A DNA stretch of 64,000 bases. Source: Begonia masoniana. Lineage: Eukaryota; Streptophyta; Magnoliopsida; Cucurbitales; Begoniaceae. The first letter of the stretch is position 1, and every line of letters starts with the position of its first letter. The stretch covers positions 38,627,936 through 38,691,935 of the forward strand of contig CM039512.1 in assembly GCA_022432975.1 (NCBI GenBank), in the 5' to 3' direction. Shown here one piece after another: positions 10,646 to 21,524 of this stretch. Position numbers and translations under genes: made by a program. The notes beneath the pieces were generated by a model, which did not search any database, was not told the DNA's origin, and saw only the letters and a list, made by a program, of their open reading frames with translations.

Positions 10646-10885
10646 CTCCCACTTCCTTAAATTGTTTTAAAGTTTTCTTTTAAATGTTTTTAAGTTTTAA
10701 TTATTTATTAAAGGTTTGTTTTAAATGCTTTGAGGTTCAGTTTTAAATTCTGATTTCAGTTTTGATTTCAACTACAGTTTAATTTCCGCGTAAGGTTTTA
10801 ATTAAAGTAGAGGAAAGAAATAAGTACAAAAATGAAAATGAAAAATTTATTACGGAAATATGGGTACGGATTTAGGGGTGTGACA

Positions 10886-10890
10886 CTTAA
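10886..10890. repeat. Target site duplication of element A, right copy
   Basis: CTTAA, identical to 414-418, follows the 3' LTR end directly. Confidence 0.97.
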
Positions 10891-12823
10891 GCTGATCAAA
10901 TAAATCATCAATCCTCGGCAGTGGATACCTGTTCTTGACAGTTAGCTTATTCAATTCTCTATAGTTTATGCACATACGCATTGATCCGTCTTTCTTTTTG
11001 ACAAAAAGGACAGGTGCACCCCATGGTGAAAAGCTAGGGCGTATGAACCCCTTCTCCAACAAATCCTCTAACTGTTTCTTCAATTCTTTAAGTTCTGTTG
11101 GTGTTAGTCTATATGGATTCTTAGATACAGGCTCAGCGCCGGGGTAAACATCTACAACAAATTCAATTTCCCTATCTGGTGGCAAGCCAGGAAGGTCATC
11201 TAGAAATACCTCTGGAAAATCTTGGACAACTAAAACGTTTTTGGGGCTTGATTTTTCTACTTGTTGGGTGTCTAAAACACTGGTCAAAAAGCACAAATAC
11301 TCTCTGCAAGGGGAGGGTCTACAACTAACAGAAGTCATTACAGTGATTTCCTTACTCTTCTTCAGGGCTTGGAAGGTATGGTTTAAACCACTAGGGTGTT
11401 GAAAACTAACAATTCCAGTTCCACAATCTATTGTGGCATAATGCTTAAACAACCAATCCATTCCTAGGATCACATCAAATCCCATTATGTCCATAACAAT
11501 GAGGTCAGCAGGCAAATTCATATTCCCTACTAACACCACACTATCAGGCATCATTTGACTAGAGTGCATGTGCTCACCATAAGGTAATGCGACGTTATAC
11601 ACATGCTTAGAAGGAGTAAACCGTACATCTAACTTATCAGCAAATGCAGAGGCTATAAAAGAATGAGTTGCACCCGAATCTATCAAAGTAAAAGCAGGTA
11701 CAGAGTTAATCAATACAGTACCTGACACTACAGCAGGCTGGTCCTCATCAACTGACTCCATCATGGAGAATATCCTTGGCTTAATCCTGGCAGGGCCACC
11801 CTTCAAAACTGGGCAGTCTCTGTTGACATGGCCAACCTTGTTGCAATGGAAACATCGAACGATCCGGGGCTTTGGGCAATCCTTGTACAAGTGTCCAACC
11901 TCATCGCAGTTGAAGCACTTACCCGATACAAATCTACACTCGCCCGAGTGATTCTTCGAACACTTTGGGCACTGAGGAAACGTCTTGGTATCTGGTACCT
12001 TCTTTCCTATCCCTTGGCTGTGCTGGCCTTCATTGGATCTCTTCACTCCTCTCTGCGGCGGTGGTTGAACAAATTTTCTCGGGGTTTCCTTCAGTCCAGC
12101 GCATTTCAATTCAGCTTCTTCCACTTCCAATGCTGTGGACACAACATCACTGAAGGGCAAACCCTTATAACCCAAAAACTTGACCCCTCTATACATTTCT
12201 GGTTTCAGTCTATTCATGAATCGAAACACCTTATCTTCATTTCGGTGAATAAAGTGTCCAGCGAATCTGGATAGGGACTCAAATTGTCTAACGTACTCAG
12301 CCACAGACCCTGTCTGCTTCAAGTTCAAAAACTCTACCTTCTTTGCTGCCTGGACTGTGCTATTAAAATATTTCTCATAGAAAATATCCTTAAATTGTGA
12401 CCAAGTCATAGTCAGAATGTCAGTGGTGGTCTCAATTGTCTCCCACCAAAGCTGGGCGTCTCTAGCAAAATGAAAGGTCGCCAGGGTGACCTTGTCTCCT
12501 TCTCCGACGTTGGCACACCGGAGCATGCTTTCAATCTTCCTCAACCACTCTTCAGCAACAATCGGGTTAGATGATTTTCCATCAAACGTGGGCGGCTGAA
12601 GTTTCTGGAATCGGTCTCCTGAATGCTCATTGCTAGAACCTGAGTTGGCACTCCCCTGTACCTCTCGGTTCAGTAACACCCCCAACTGATCGGACTGCTG
12701 ACGCACTAAGTCTGTTTGCTGACGTACCAAGTCTGTTAATTGCTTAATAACACTAGGTTCTTCCTCACTCCTCAAGTTTGGCATTTCCCTCGGTATCCTA
12801 GGTCTTCCTGGGCGTCTGGCCAT
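10886..12823 (-). CDS. gag-pol: Element E gag-pol polyprotein, N-terminal part (Gag, protease, start of RT)
   Basis: Read on the minus strand from the ATG at 12823 ([16 protein letters not shown]), chosen because it follows the primer site and aligns with other Gag starts; the frame is also open upstream. It encodes Gag ([45 protein letters not shown]), two CX2CX4HX4C zinc knuckles ([28 protein letters not shown]), an aspartic protease with the active site [14 protein letters not shown], the [19 protein letters not shown] segment, and the RT N-terminus ([38 protein letters not shown]). Gag and pol share one open frame of 646 codons up to the insertion of A, then continue at 413-1. Products would package and copy the element's RNA. 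E is the only autonomous-type element here without internal stops. Two knuckles instead of one set it apart from A, C and D. Confidence 0.93.
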
Positions 12824-12964
12824 TATACTGACTTCCTGTACAAGGTTAACTATGTTCATAAATATCTAATTACTGAGGCTAACATAAACACTTATAGTTG
12901 TTGGAGTACTTCCATGCGACGATTGGCACTGATGAGTAATATTTTGAACGGTTTAACTGAATGT

Positions 12965-12975
12965 CTCTGATACCA
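12965..12975 (-). promoter_or_regulatory. Primer binding site of element E
   Basis: On the minus strand TGGTATCAGAG begins three bases after the LTR end (...GGGCGTTACA). It is complementary to initiator Met-tRNA. About 140 bases of leader separate it from the gag ATG. Confidence 0.88.
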
Positions 12976-12994
12976 CACTGTAACGCCCCGAGTT

Positions 12995-13247
12995 ATCAGA
13001 ACACGATTTGTCACACCATGCCCTTACATGACTAAAATTTTCAACCGTATTTCTTTTTTTTTGAAAACTTGCAGCGAAAATCGTTTAAGTAAAAATAAAG
13101 ATAAACAAAGCTATTGTACAATCAGAACACGGTTTGTCACACCATGCCCATACATGACTAAAAATTTCAACCGTATTTCTTTTTTTTTGAAAACTTGCAG
13201 CGAAAATCGTTTAAGTAAAAATAAAGATAAACAAAGCTATTGTACAA
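12995..13247. repeat. 126-bp direct tandem duplication
   Basis: ATCAGAACACGATTTGTC...CTATTGTACA at 12995-13120 is repeated at 13121-13247 with a few substitutions. It lies at the 3' end of the E LTR, next to the primer site. Confidence 0.93.
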
Positions 13248-13394
13248 TGCTTGAATACTCAGTTGGAATTTTGAGGAATAATCGGCAAAAGGAATAAAGG
13301 ATTAAATCGCAGTATACTTCATAAGTATCAAAAGTCAAACGTATCGCCCGCTGGACAAAGTCAACAAAAAGGGGCTGGAGCAGAAAATAGAAAA

Positions 13395-13900
13395 TATCAT
13401 CCGGTGGCAAAACGACAAAGTGTTCTCTACATCATCCGATGGATTCACACACGACATCCACCGGTCACTAAACGACAAAAGACTTTCTGCATCATCCGGT
13501 GGATCTACACATGGCATCCACCGGTCACTAAACGACAAAATGCAGTCTACATCTTCCGATGACGTCAGCCAGATGATTTCCTTCATCCGATCGACTTTGC
13601 TCTACATCCACCGGTGACTAAACGACAAAATACACTCTACGTCTTCTGATGACGTCAGCCAGATGATTTCCTTCATCCGATCGACTTTGCTCTACATCCA
13701 CCGGTGACTAAACGACTAACTCTCTACTTATATCTTCCGATAGACACATAGCTATAACCCGACATCTACTGTTAGACTTCATCTACCGACAGCGAACAAA
13801 ATAACATCTTCTGATAAAACAAGCTATGTTTACCGATCACTAAACGACAAATTTTGTTCTATATCATCCGATGGCTTCCACTAAAGACATCTTCCGATAG
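13395..13900. repeat. Imperfect tandem repeats in E LTR
   Basis: Alternating blocks built from CATCCACCGGTCACTAAACG and ATCTTCCGATGACGTCAGCC, including a ~90-bp unit present twice (about 13547-13720). The short palindromes ACCGGT and TGACGTCA recur. The position matches the palindrome zone of the other LTR families. Confidence 0.85.
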
Positions 13901-14181
13901 ACAACAGAACAACAACTCAACCTACGGAAAAGGATTTACTCACTTCACTGAAACCATTCAAAAACGTTTCAAACCATTACATTACTAAAAATTCCAGTGA
14001 GTGCCAACATTAAATCCCAACAGAATACTATTAATAGGAAAATCTCGAAATCGTATTCAAAACATTAAAATCACTTCTGTAATGAAAATTCAACATACTT
14101 AAATTGAAATACTGTCAACTAAACTTTCACACCATCAGACAACAGTTAATCCGCCTCATTAGTATACCAGTTCGTGGCAGA

Positions 14182-14186
14182 GAAGT
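14182..14186. repeat. Target site duplication of solo LTR S1, left copy
   Basis: GAAGT directly before the TG at 14187. The second copy is 19336-19340, directly after the terminal CA. Confidence 0.93.
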
Positions 14187-14192
14187 TGTAAC

Positions 14193-14392
14193 AACCCGGC
14201 CCCCGTAACCCGAGGGTTTACACCGAGCTGTTCGGTACCATCCCCGCCACGTGGCTTCCTTTTCTGTTCGCCACGTGTACTCACAGAACTTTCCCCTCCC
14301 TGTAGGTTATTTTTGCCTTCCTCCCCACTCGAACCCAAGACCTCAGGGTTAAGTACCTGGGCTACAAGTGAGGAGTACCACTTGAGCTACAC
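14193..14392 (-). mobile_element. tRNA-derived SINE-like insertion
   Basis: On the minus strand the head GTGTAGCTCAAGTGGTACTC carries an A-box-like TAGCTCAAGTGG. About 42 nt further is a B-box-like GGTTCGAGTGG, the spacing of a tRNA. TGTAAC occurs on both sides (14187-14192 and 14393-14398), a possible target duplication six bases inside the LTR end. The tail lacks an obvious poly-A or poly-T, so family and completeness are uncertain. Confidence 0.55.
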
Positions 14393-15099
14393 TGTAACGT
14401 CCCTTATCCTAAACCCTTCAATTACCGTACAAATTTTTCATTTTATACTCTAAACTTTAAACCTAGCGTTCGAGCAGAAATAAAACTTAAAATAATTTAA
14501 AACAATTATGTAAAACAATTAAAAACATTTAAAAACAATTTACACTTAAAAACAATTAAAAACAATTTCCTCTTTCTTTCTTTCCTTTTCTCCTGCACCA
14601 ACTACTCACTTTACAATTCAACATTTCCTTCGACACTTCAATACCATCGAACACTACATTCATCATAAAAACTTAAACTCAATCAAAACCCAACATTCAC
14701 ACGCTCTCGTAACCTCATCAAAACCGACTCAAAACGAAACTAAAATCATGTACATTTTCAGGAAAACGAACTGCGTGGATATGTTTAAAAATCAAGGATA
14801 TCCCTCCTGTTTCAAAAGAAAATACCAAGCAGTTCCATTAAACTTTAGATAAAAACCTTAACAACACATTTTATAAATAGTTTGCCCAAAACATTAGCAC
14901 ATCAAACTATCAACTAACCAGAACCAAACATCCTAATATGTTCTATCTGTACAAATATTCTATCTAGTCCACCTTCAGCCCAAAACATCCCAAAAACCCT
15001 CAAAACATCTAGCCATGAGTCCCACGGGTCAAAATGCGCCTCGACTGCGCCAACACACTCCCGCGACCATCCTCCGTCAACTGCATCACTCGTCCTCAC

Positions 15100-15114
15100 C
15101 TATGTCGAGGTCAC
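15100..15114 (-). other. Putative 15-nt micro-exon in S1
   Basis: On the minus strand GTGACCTCGACATAG lies between TATGGTGTAG and GTGAGGACGAG, as in the other LTR families. Confidence 0.5.
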
Positions 15115-15221
15115 CTACACCATACAGACATCTATGAGATAAAAATCTCAGTAAGCTCTACGTAAATGAAAATGCGTGCTATGCATATGCTGTTCATAAA
15201 CCATTCAATCGTTTTACCTTT

Positions 15222-18200
15222 TTGTTTTCCTTTTCGTTTACCTTTTCGTTAACCTTTTCGTTTACCTTTTCGTTTACCTTTTCGTTAACCTTTTCGTTTA
15301 CCTTTTCGTTACCTTTTCGTTACCTTTTCATTAACCTTTTCGTTACCTTTTCGTTTACCTTTTCGTTAACCTTTTCGTTTACCTTTTCATTTACATGTTC
15401 GTTAACCTTTTCGTTAACCTTTTCGTTACCTTTTCGTTACCTTTTCGTTTACCTTTTCGTTTACCTTTTCGTTTACCTTTTCGTTACCTTTTCGTTTACC
15501 TTTTCATTAACCTTTTCGTTACCTTTTCGTTAACCTTTTCGTTAACCTTTTCGTTAACCTTTTCGTTTACCTTTTCATTAACCTTTTCGTTAACCTTTTC
15601 GTTAACCTTTTCGTTAACCTTTTCGTTAACCTTTTCGTTTACCTTTTCATTAACCTTTTCGTTAACCTTTTCGTTAACCTTTTCGTTACCTTTTCGTTAA
15701 CCTTTTCGTTAACCTTTTCGTTACCTTTTCGTTACCTTTTCGTTACCTTTTCGTTTACCTTTTCATTAACCTTTTCGTTAACCTTTTCGTTAACCTTTTC
15801 GTTACCTTTTCGTTTACCTTTTCGTTTACCTTTTCATTAACCTTTTCGTTTACCTTTTCGTTACCTTTTCGTTAACCTTTTCGTTAACCTTTTCGTTAAC
15901 CTTTTCGTTAACCTTTTCGTTACCTTTTCGTTTACCTTTTCATTAACCTTTTCGTTACCTTTTCGTTAACCTTTTCGTTAACCTTTTCGTTAACCTTTTC
16001 GTTAACCTTTTCGTTAACCTTTTCGTTAACCTTTTCGTTAACCTTTTCGTTACCTTTTCGTTACCTTTTCGTTACCTTTTCGTTAACCTTTTCGTTACCT
16101 TTTCGTTAACCTTTTCGTTAACCTTTTCGTTTACCTTTTCATTAACCTTTTCGTTTACCTTTTCGTTAACCTTTTCGTTAACCTTTTCGTTTACCTTTTC
16201 GTTACCTTTTCGTTTACCTTTTCATTAACCTTTTCGTTACCTTTTCGTTACCTTTTCGTTACCTTTTCGTTACCTTTTCGTTACCTTTTCGTTAACCTTT
16301 TCGTTAACCTTTTCGTTACCTTTTCGTTTACCTTTTCGTTTACCTTTTCATTAACCTTTTCGTTTACCTTTTCGTTACCTTTTCGTTAACCTTTTCGTTA
16401 ACCTTTTCGTTAACCTTTTCGTTAACCTTTTCGTTACCTTTTCGTTTACCTTTTCATTAACCTTTTCGTTACCTTTTCGTTAACCTTTTCGTTAACCTTT
16501 TCGTTAACCTTTTCGTTAACCTTTTCGTTAACCTTTTCGTTAACCTTTTCGTTAACCTTTTCGTTACCTTTTCGTTACCTTTTCGTTACCTTTTCGTTAA
16601 CCTTTTCGTTACCTTTTCGTTAACCTTTTCGTTAACCTTTTCGTTACCTTTTCGTTAACCTTTTCGTTTACCTTTTCGTTAACCTTTTCGTTAACCTTTT
16701 CGTTTACCTTTTCGTTACCTTTTCGTTTACCTTTTCATTAACCTTTTCGTTAACCTTTTCGTTAACCTTTTCGTTAACCTTTTCGTTAACCTTTTCGTTA
16801 CCTTTTCGTTAACCTTTTCGTTAACCTTTTCGTTTACCTTTTCGTTAACCTTTTCGTTACCTTTTCGTTAACCTTTTCGTTACCTTTTCGTTACCTTTTC
16901 GTTTACCTTTTCATTAACCTTTTCGTTACCTTTTCGTTTACCTTTTCGTTTACCTTTTCATTAACCTTTTCGTTAACCTTTTCGTTTACCTTTTCATTAA
17001 CCTTTTCGTTTACCTTTTCATTAACCTTTTCGTTAACCTTTTCGTTTACCTTTTCGTTAACCTTTTCGTTACCTTTTCGTTACCTTTTCGTTACCTTTTC
17101 GTTACCTTTTCGTTAACCTTTTCGTTAACCTTTTCGTTACCTTTTCGTTAACCTTTTCGTTACCTTTTCGTTAACCTTTTCGTTACCTTTTCGTTACCTT
17201 TTCGTTTACCTTTTCATTAACCTTTTCGTTTACCTTTTCATTAACCTTTTCGTTAACCTTTTCGTTACCTTTTCGTTAACCTTTTCGTTAACCTTTTCGT
17301 TAACCTTTTCGTTACCTTTTCGTTTACCTTTTCGTTACCTTTTCGTTAACCTTTTCGTTAACCTTTTCGTTACCTTTTCGTTAACCTTTTCGTTACCTTT
17401 TCGTTACCTTTTCGTTACCTTTTCGTTACCTTTTCGTTAACCTTTTCGTTACCTTTTCGTTTACCTTTTCGTTTACCTTTTCGTTACCTTTTCGTTACCT
17501 TTTCGTTAACCTTTTCGTTACCTTTTCGTTAACCTTTTCGTTTACCTTTTCGTTTACCTTTTCGTTACCTTTTCGTTACCTTTTCGTTTACCTTTTCATT
17601 AACCTTTTCGTTAACCTTTTCGTTAACCTTTTCGTTAACCTTTTCGTTAACCTTTTCGTTAACCTTTTCGTTAACCTTTTCGTTAACCTTTTCGTTAACC
17701 TTTTCGTTAACCTTTTCGTTAACCTTTTCGTTACCTTTTCGTTTACCTTTTCATTAACCTTTTCGTTACCTTTTCGTTTACCTTTTCATTAACCTTTTCG
17801 TTTACCTTTTCATTAACCTTTTCGTTAACCTTTTCGTTAACCTTTTCGTTACCTTTTCGTTAACCTTTTCGTTTACCTTTTCATTAACCTTTTCGTTAAC
17901 CTTTTCGTTTACCTTTTCGTTAACCTTTTCGTTACCTTTTCGTTACCTTTTCGTTTACCTTTTCATTAACCTTTTCGTTTACCTTTTCATTAACCTTTTC
18001 GTTTACCTTTTCATTAACCTTTTCGTTTACCTTTTCATTAACCTTTTCGTTTACCTTTTCGTTACCTTTTCGTTAACCTTTTCGTTTACCTTTTCATTAA
18101 CCTTTTCGTTTACCTTTTCGTTAACCTTTTCGTTAACCTTTTCGTTTACCTTTTCGTTAACCTTTTCGTTTACCTTTTCATTAACCTTTTCGTTAACCTT

Positions 18201-18739
18201 TTCGTTTACCTTTTCATTAACCTTTTCGTTAACCTTTTCGTTAACCTTTTCGTTACCTTTTCGTTTACCTTTTCATTAACCTTTTCGTTAACCTTTTCGT
18301 TAACCTTTTCGTTAACCTTTTCGTTAACCTTTTCGTTAACCTTTTCGTTACCTTTTCGTTTACCTTTTCATTAACCTTTTCGTTTACCTTTTCATTAACC
18401 TTTTCGTTAACCTTTTCGTTACCTTTTCGTTTACCTTTTCGTTACCTTTTCGTTAACCTTTTCGTTTACCTTTTCATTAACCTTTTCGTTACCTTTTCGT
18501 TTACCTTTTCGTTAACCTTTTCGTTAACCTTTTCGTTACCTTTTCGTTAACCTTTTCGTTACCTTTTCGTTTACCTTTTCGTTAACCTTTTCGTTTACCT
18601 TTTCATTAACCTTTTCGTTACCTTTTCGTTACCTTTTCGTTAACCTTTTCGTTACCTTTTCGTTTACCTTTTCGTTACCTTTTCGTTAACCTTTTCGTTT
18701 ACCTTTTCGTTACCTTTTCGTTTACCTTTTCATTAACCT
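15222..18739. repeat. 3.5-kb array of 11-13-bp AACCTTTTCGTT-type units
   Basis: Roughly 300 units of ACCTTTTCG(or CA)TT(A/T) that vary by one or two bases in length (TTACC, TTAACC, TTTACC) and by C/G state (CATTA against CGTTA). Sub-patterns recur, which suggests duplication of multi-unit blocks. The open frames in it are Phe/Thr/Leu-rich and have no gene character. The location matches the GAAT array of family A. Confidence 0.98.
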
Positions 18740-19000
18740 CCGTAAGTTCCCCCACATTTTCGTCACAAATCGACCAAAGAATCGACCCAACTCGTGGACC
18801 ACTCCACGGCCGAGCAACAAAGAGAAACAGGGAGGAACTACCTGTTTTCGGTCGGGTCTGGCGCGAAGAAAGTCGAACCGAGCTCTGGCTTCAGCTCGCC
18901 GGAGTTCGCTCGCCTGAACGACGGTCGGAAACGCCTGGTCGCCGTCGGAGGGAGGTCGCCGTTCTCCCTTGTTCTTCGCTCGCAGAGTTCGACGTCGAAC

Positions 19001-19026
19001 GACAGAATGGCTTCGGCCATTCTGTC
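19001..19026. other. Perfect hairpin with TTCG loop in the S1 leader
   Basis: GACAGAATGGC, TTCG, GCCATTCTGTC: an 11-bp perfect stem. Solo LTR H has a related hairpin at the equivalent place (61077-61101) with a different stem sequence and an 11-bp perfect stem. It lies at the start of the presumed transcript. Confidence 0.8.
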
Positions 19027-19335
19027 GTTTTGGTTTTTATTTTATTTTTTTTAAAACAATAATAATAATAAGAATTATTAAAACTAAAACTATTTCTTTA
19101 ATTTAAACTAGTTAATTACCGTTTTACTCTCTCATTTTTGACCATTTCGAATTTCATTAAATCTCATTATTAATTTATAACCCACGGCTTAATTTCACTG
19201 GAAGTGCCCGAATATAAATTAATTAACCGATTAGGTTAACTAAATCTATTCACTTTTCTTTTAAATTACTTAAAATAATTATTTATTAAACAATTACCTA
19301 TCATTTATTTTCTCTTAAAAATCTCGGGTGTTACA

Positions 19336-19340
19336 GAAGT
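19336..19340. repeat. Target site duplication of solo LTR S1, right copy
   Basis: GAAGT, matching 14182-14186. Confidence 0.93.
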
Positions 19341-19544
19341 GCTCCTCCAACTCCATCTATTCGTCAGTAAACTCAGGGAATTCACCTGCAGTTTCCTCAA
19401 CACCTACATAAAAAAACTCATCTATTAGCCTAATGCTAAGTAAGTAAAGCAGTAATTAGATGAATTGCTGAAACATAAATTTCTAAACATGAAATTTCTA
19501 CTTTCTCATCTCAGTTGCATACACATACATTCATAAACTAATCT

Positions 19545-19740
19545 GATCTTATGGTTCCCTTGGGAGTGGGATCAATTCTACCAATGTCATACATCCTCTA
19601 CTCGATTAAGGGGAGGATGAATTCCCTTAATATCTGATCTGATCCCTTGGTTCCCTTGGGAGTGGGATCAATTCTCCTAATGTCATACATCCTCTACTCG
19701 ATTAAGGGACGGATTAGTTCCCTTAATAGTTTGTCTGTCA
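19545..19740. repeat. Two copies of a ~90-bp repeat in E LTR
   Basis: A block with GGTTCCCTTGGGAGTGGG and CATCCTCTACTCGATTAAGG occurs twice. The same repeat, in the opposite orientation and about three copies, lies at 51395-51665 in the related LTR. It occupies the array slot of this LTR family. Confidence 0.88.
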
Positions 19741-19887
19741 CATTCAGTTCATACCTCACCATTCTTATATGGAAATTCATTTTTGTAATCTTTCAAAAAC
19801 ATGATGCATGATACAAAATCATTCACAAGATGCATAACCCTACTGTTTTGTGATGTAGGCCCGAAGGCACATGCATACTTTACTTAC

Positions 19888-19937
19888 CTGGCTCTCCTGG
19901 AAATGCTCGGTTACAACTACTCCAGAAGCTCGCTCAC
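19888..19937 (-). other. Putative 50-nt mini-exon in E LTR
   Basis: On the minus strand it lies between GACCTTAG and GTAAGTA, and is followed by CCTTCGGGCCTACATC, the counterpart of the GGCC palindrome. Confidence 0.5.
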
Positions 19938-20424
19938 CTAAGGTCATGACAGTACATTAATCCAACTCTTACTAAACCTTACCAAAAAAAATATAAATAA
20001 CATGTTTAAGGAAATCGATTTGAAACTCTGCTACCCGTGCATTCCCATTTATCACCAAGAACCTGAACCCACCCTCAATCACAGAAACCTCGAAATCTTC
20101 ACATTGTATTCCCTCAGTAGACTGATCGCTAAAATGCAAGAAAACAAGACTTACCTAGGTTGAAGGAGAATCGGGCGAGAGATTCCTTAGAGAGTTCTAC
20201 TGCTCGAGCTGAACACCAAAAGAGAAAAATAGGAGATAGTGGCGGCTACTCTCACTGGACTTTTCCTTAAATATGTTATCCACTATGTAAAATTCTAATT
20301 ACCATCATGCCCTCGCCTGATCATTTATTAACCTAATCAATAACTCTCCCCAACCCTTATATAAAAGTTCATCATTAATGATAGATTAAATTTTTTTTTT
20401 GGTTCAATGGAACCGGGTGCTACA

Positions 20425-20678
20425 TCTTTACACGCAATAAATCAATATAACTAATGGTCAGTTAATGAAATTTATCAATCAAATTAAGAGAGAATAACAA
20501 ACTCAACATGAATCAATAAAACTGAAAAAAGATAGAAATCAATCACACGGCATGTAGAGTTTTTAGCACTCGGAATGAGTGTTGTAGCACTGAAACTTAG
20601 GTTTGCACTTTCCTTTTCTTTGGGTGCTAAAGCGTGTTGTAGCACCGAAATTTGTTATTTTATTTTTCCCTTGAAAAC
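20425..20678. other. Unassigned AT-rich spacer
   Basis: No gene or element end is recognised. GTTGTAGCAC(T/C)GAAA occurs twice (near 20581 and 20637), possibly remnants of an LTR end. Confidence 0.5.
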
Positions 20679-21159
20679 TGTCATGACCCGGGAGGGGGCC
20701 TAACAGAAACGCCAGATTAAACGATCCACCTCAGAGAGGTTCACTGTTTAACCTAAGGCTGAGTGCGAAAAGTTTTAACAACGATCCAGAACCTCCTCAA
20801 AAAAACAAATGTGAGAGAACAAACAATAGTAGAAATATAGGGAAAAATAAAATAATTACATGTCAATGTCCAGTACAATCTCCAATATGGTCTTACTCAT
20901 TACACATTAGGAATGAAAAAGATGGAAGAAATATAATGCCTCCGGTGCTGATCCCAAAGAAATCTTCTTTCTCCTTCCTTTACCTGAAGAGGGGAAAGTC
21001 GATGAGGTGAGTGACAAACTCAGTATAGAATGTTATACCTACTACTATCATACATAGTCAGGTGTACAGAAAAAAAGAAGTCATGCAAGGATCATCTGAA
21101 ACGTACCACACAGAAAGACCATGATAACACTAGGCAAGGCCTCATAAGGGAAAGATATA

Positions 21160-21515
21160 AGATACACCAACTAGGAGGGCTTCAATAACCACTCACCCTG
21201 GGCCATCGCGGGGACCGCACAATGGACTTACCAACTAGGAGGGACTAACAACCACTCAACCCTGGGCTACCGAGACACACGCACTAGAGCACACTAGGAG
21301 GGACTCAACAACCACTCAACCCTGGGCTCAAGGGAACAACACAGTGGACTTATCAACCAGGAGGGACTAACAACTACTCAACCCTGGGCCACCAGGACAC
21401 ACGCGCTAGAGCACACAATGAGGGACTCAACAACCACTCAACCCTGGGCTCAAGGGGACCACACAGTGGACTTATGAACCAGGAGGGACTAACAACTACT
21501 CAACCCTGGGCCAAA
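21160..21515. repeat. Tandem repeat of ~60-bp half-units in LTR F
   Basis: Units contain ACTAGGAGGGACT, CAACCACTCAACCCTGGGC and alternating GGACACACGC / GGGACCACACAGTGG endings, so the true period is a dimer of about 125 bp. Confidence 0.9.
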
Positions 21516-21524
21516 TCAAAAATT

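Larger units (their letters stand above)
419..10885 (+). mobile_element. Element A: gag-only (TR-GAG-type) Ty3/gypsy retrotransposon
   Basis: This is a complete element with TG...CA LTRs (419-4503 and 7440-10885), a Met-tRNA primer site at 4508, one gag reading frame, 1.6 kb without recognisable coding sequence, and a polypurine tract at 7424-7439. It has a perfect 5-bp duplication and lies inside the reverse transcriptase of element E. No protease, RT, RNase H or integrase can be read between gag and the polypurine tract, so it depends on enzymes from another element. Over about the first 1.3 kb the two LTRs differ by only roughly ten substitutions, which suggests a young insertion. They differ strongly in their tandem-repeat zones. 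Confidence 0.93.
7440..10885 (+). repeat. 3' LTR of element A
   Basis: Starts TGTAATACCCGGC and ends GGGGTGTGACA. It is nearly identical to the 5' LTR over its first 1.5 kb but differs structurally afterwards. It has only a trace of GAAT at the original array site (9027-9043), a second array at 9417-9916 flanked by duplicated LTR sequence, one or two hairpin units, and a segment (10616-10790, GAGGGCAGAGTTCCGATTCTGCCC onward) missing from the 5' LTR. Confidence 0.95.
14187..19335 (-). mobile_element. Solo LTR S1, 5.1 kb
   Basis: On the minus strand it starts TGTAACACCCGAGATTTT and ends AAGGGACGTTACA, with a perfect 5-bp duplication and no internal region. This is typical of LTR-LTR recombination. 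The sense strand is fixed by the micro-exon block (15100-15114) and the CTTACTGAGATTTTTATCTC segment. About 3.5 kb is a short-unit array. The mini-exon and GGCC palindrome present in other families are missing, as if lost where the array begins. Confidence 0.92.
12979..20424 (-). repeat. 5' LTR of element E (split by a solo LTR)
   Basis: On the minus strand it starts TGTAGCACCCGGTTCC at 20424 and ends CTCGGGGCGTTACA at 12979, next to the primer site. Removing the solo LTR at 14187-19335 and one GAAGT leaves about 2.3 kb. Contents in sense order: a TATATAA-type motif near 20353, a CCTAG|GTAAG donor, a 50-nt mini-exon (19888-19937), a tandem repeat of about 90 bp (19545-19740), an 18-nt micro-exon near 19385-19410, a short-repeat zone (13395-13900) and a 126-bp duplication. 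The hybrid LTR at 50533 belongs to the same family. Confidence 0.88.

Noticed and set aside
11763..12274. Plus-strand frames of 62-148 codons
   Set aside because: Antisense shadows of the intact element E gag-pol on the minus strand.
14330..14398. A true tRNA gene on the minus strand
   Set aside because: A- and B-box-like parts exist, but the acceptor stem does not pair and the B box deviates. SINE-like origin fits better.
15222..15700. Phe/Thr/Ser-rich open frames
   Set aside because: Translation of the AACCTTTTCGTT-type array.
15222..18739. Interstitial telomere-like repeat
   Set aside because: The unit AACCTTTTCGTT is not the plant TTTAGGG repeat and it lies at a defined LTR position.
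14187..19335. Full-length element in S1
   Set aside because: No primer site, polypurine tract or coding sequence between the ends, and only one set of LTR landmarks; the perfect duplication fits a solo LTR.
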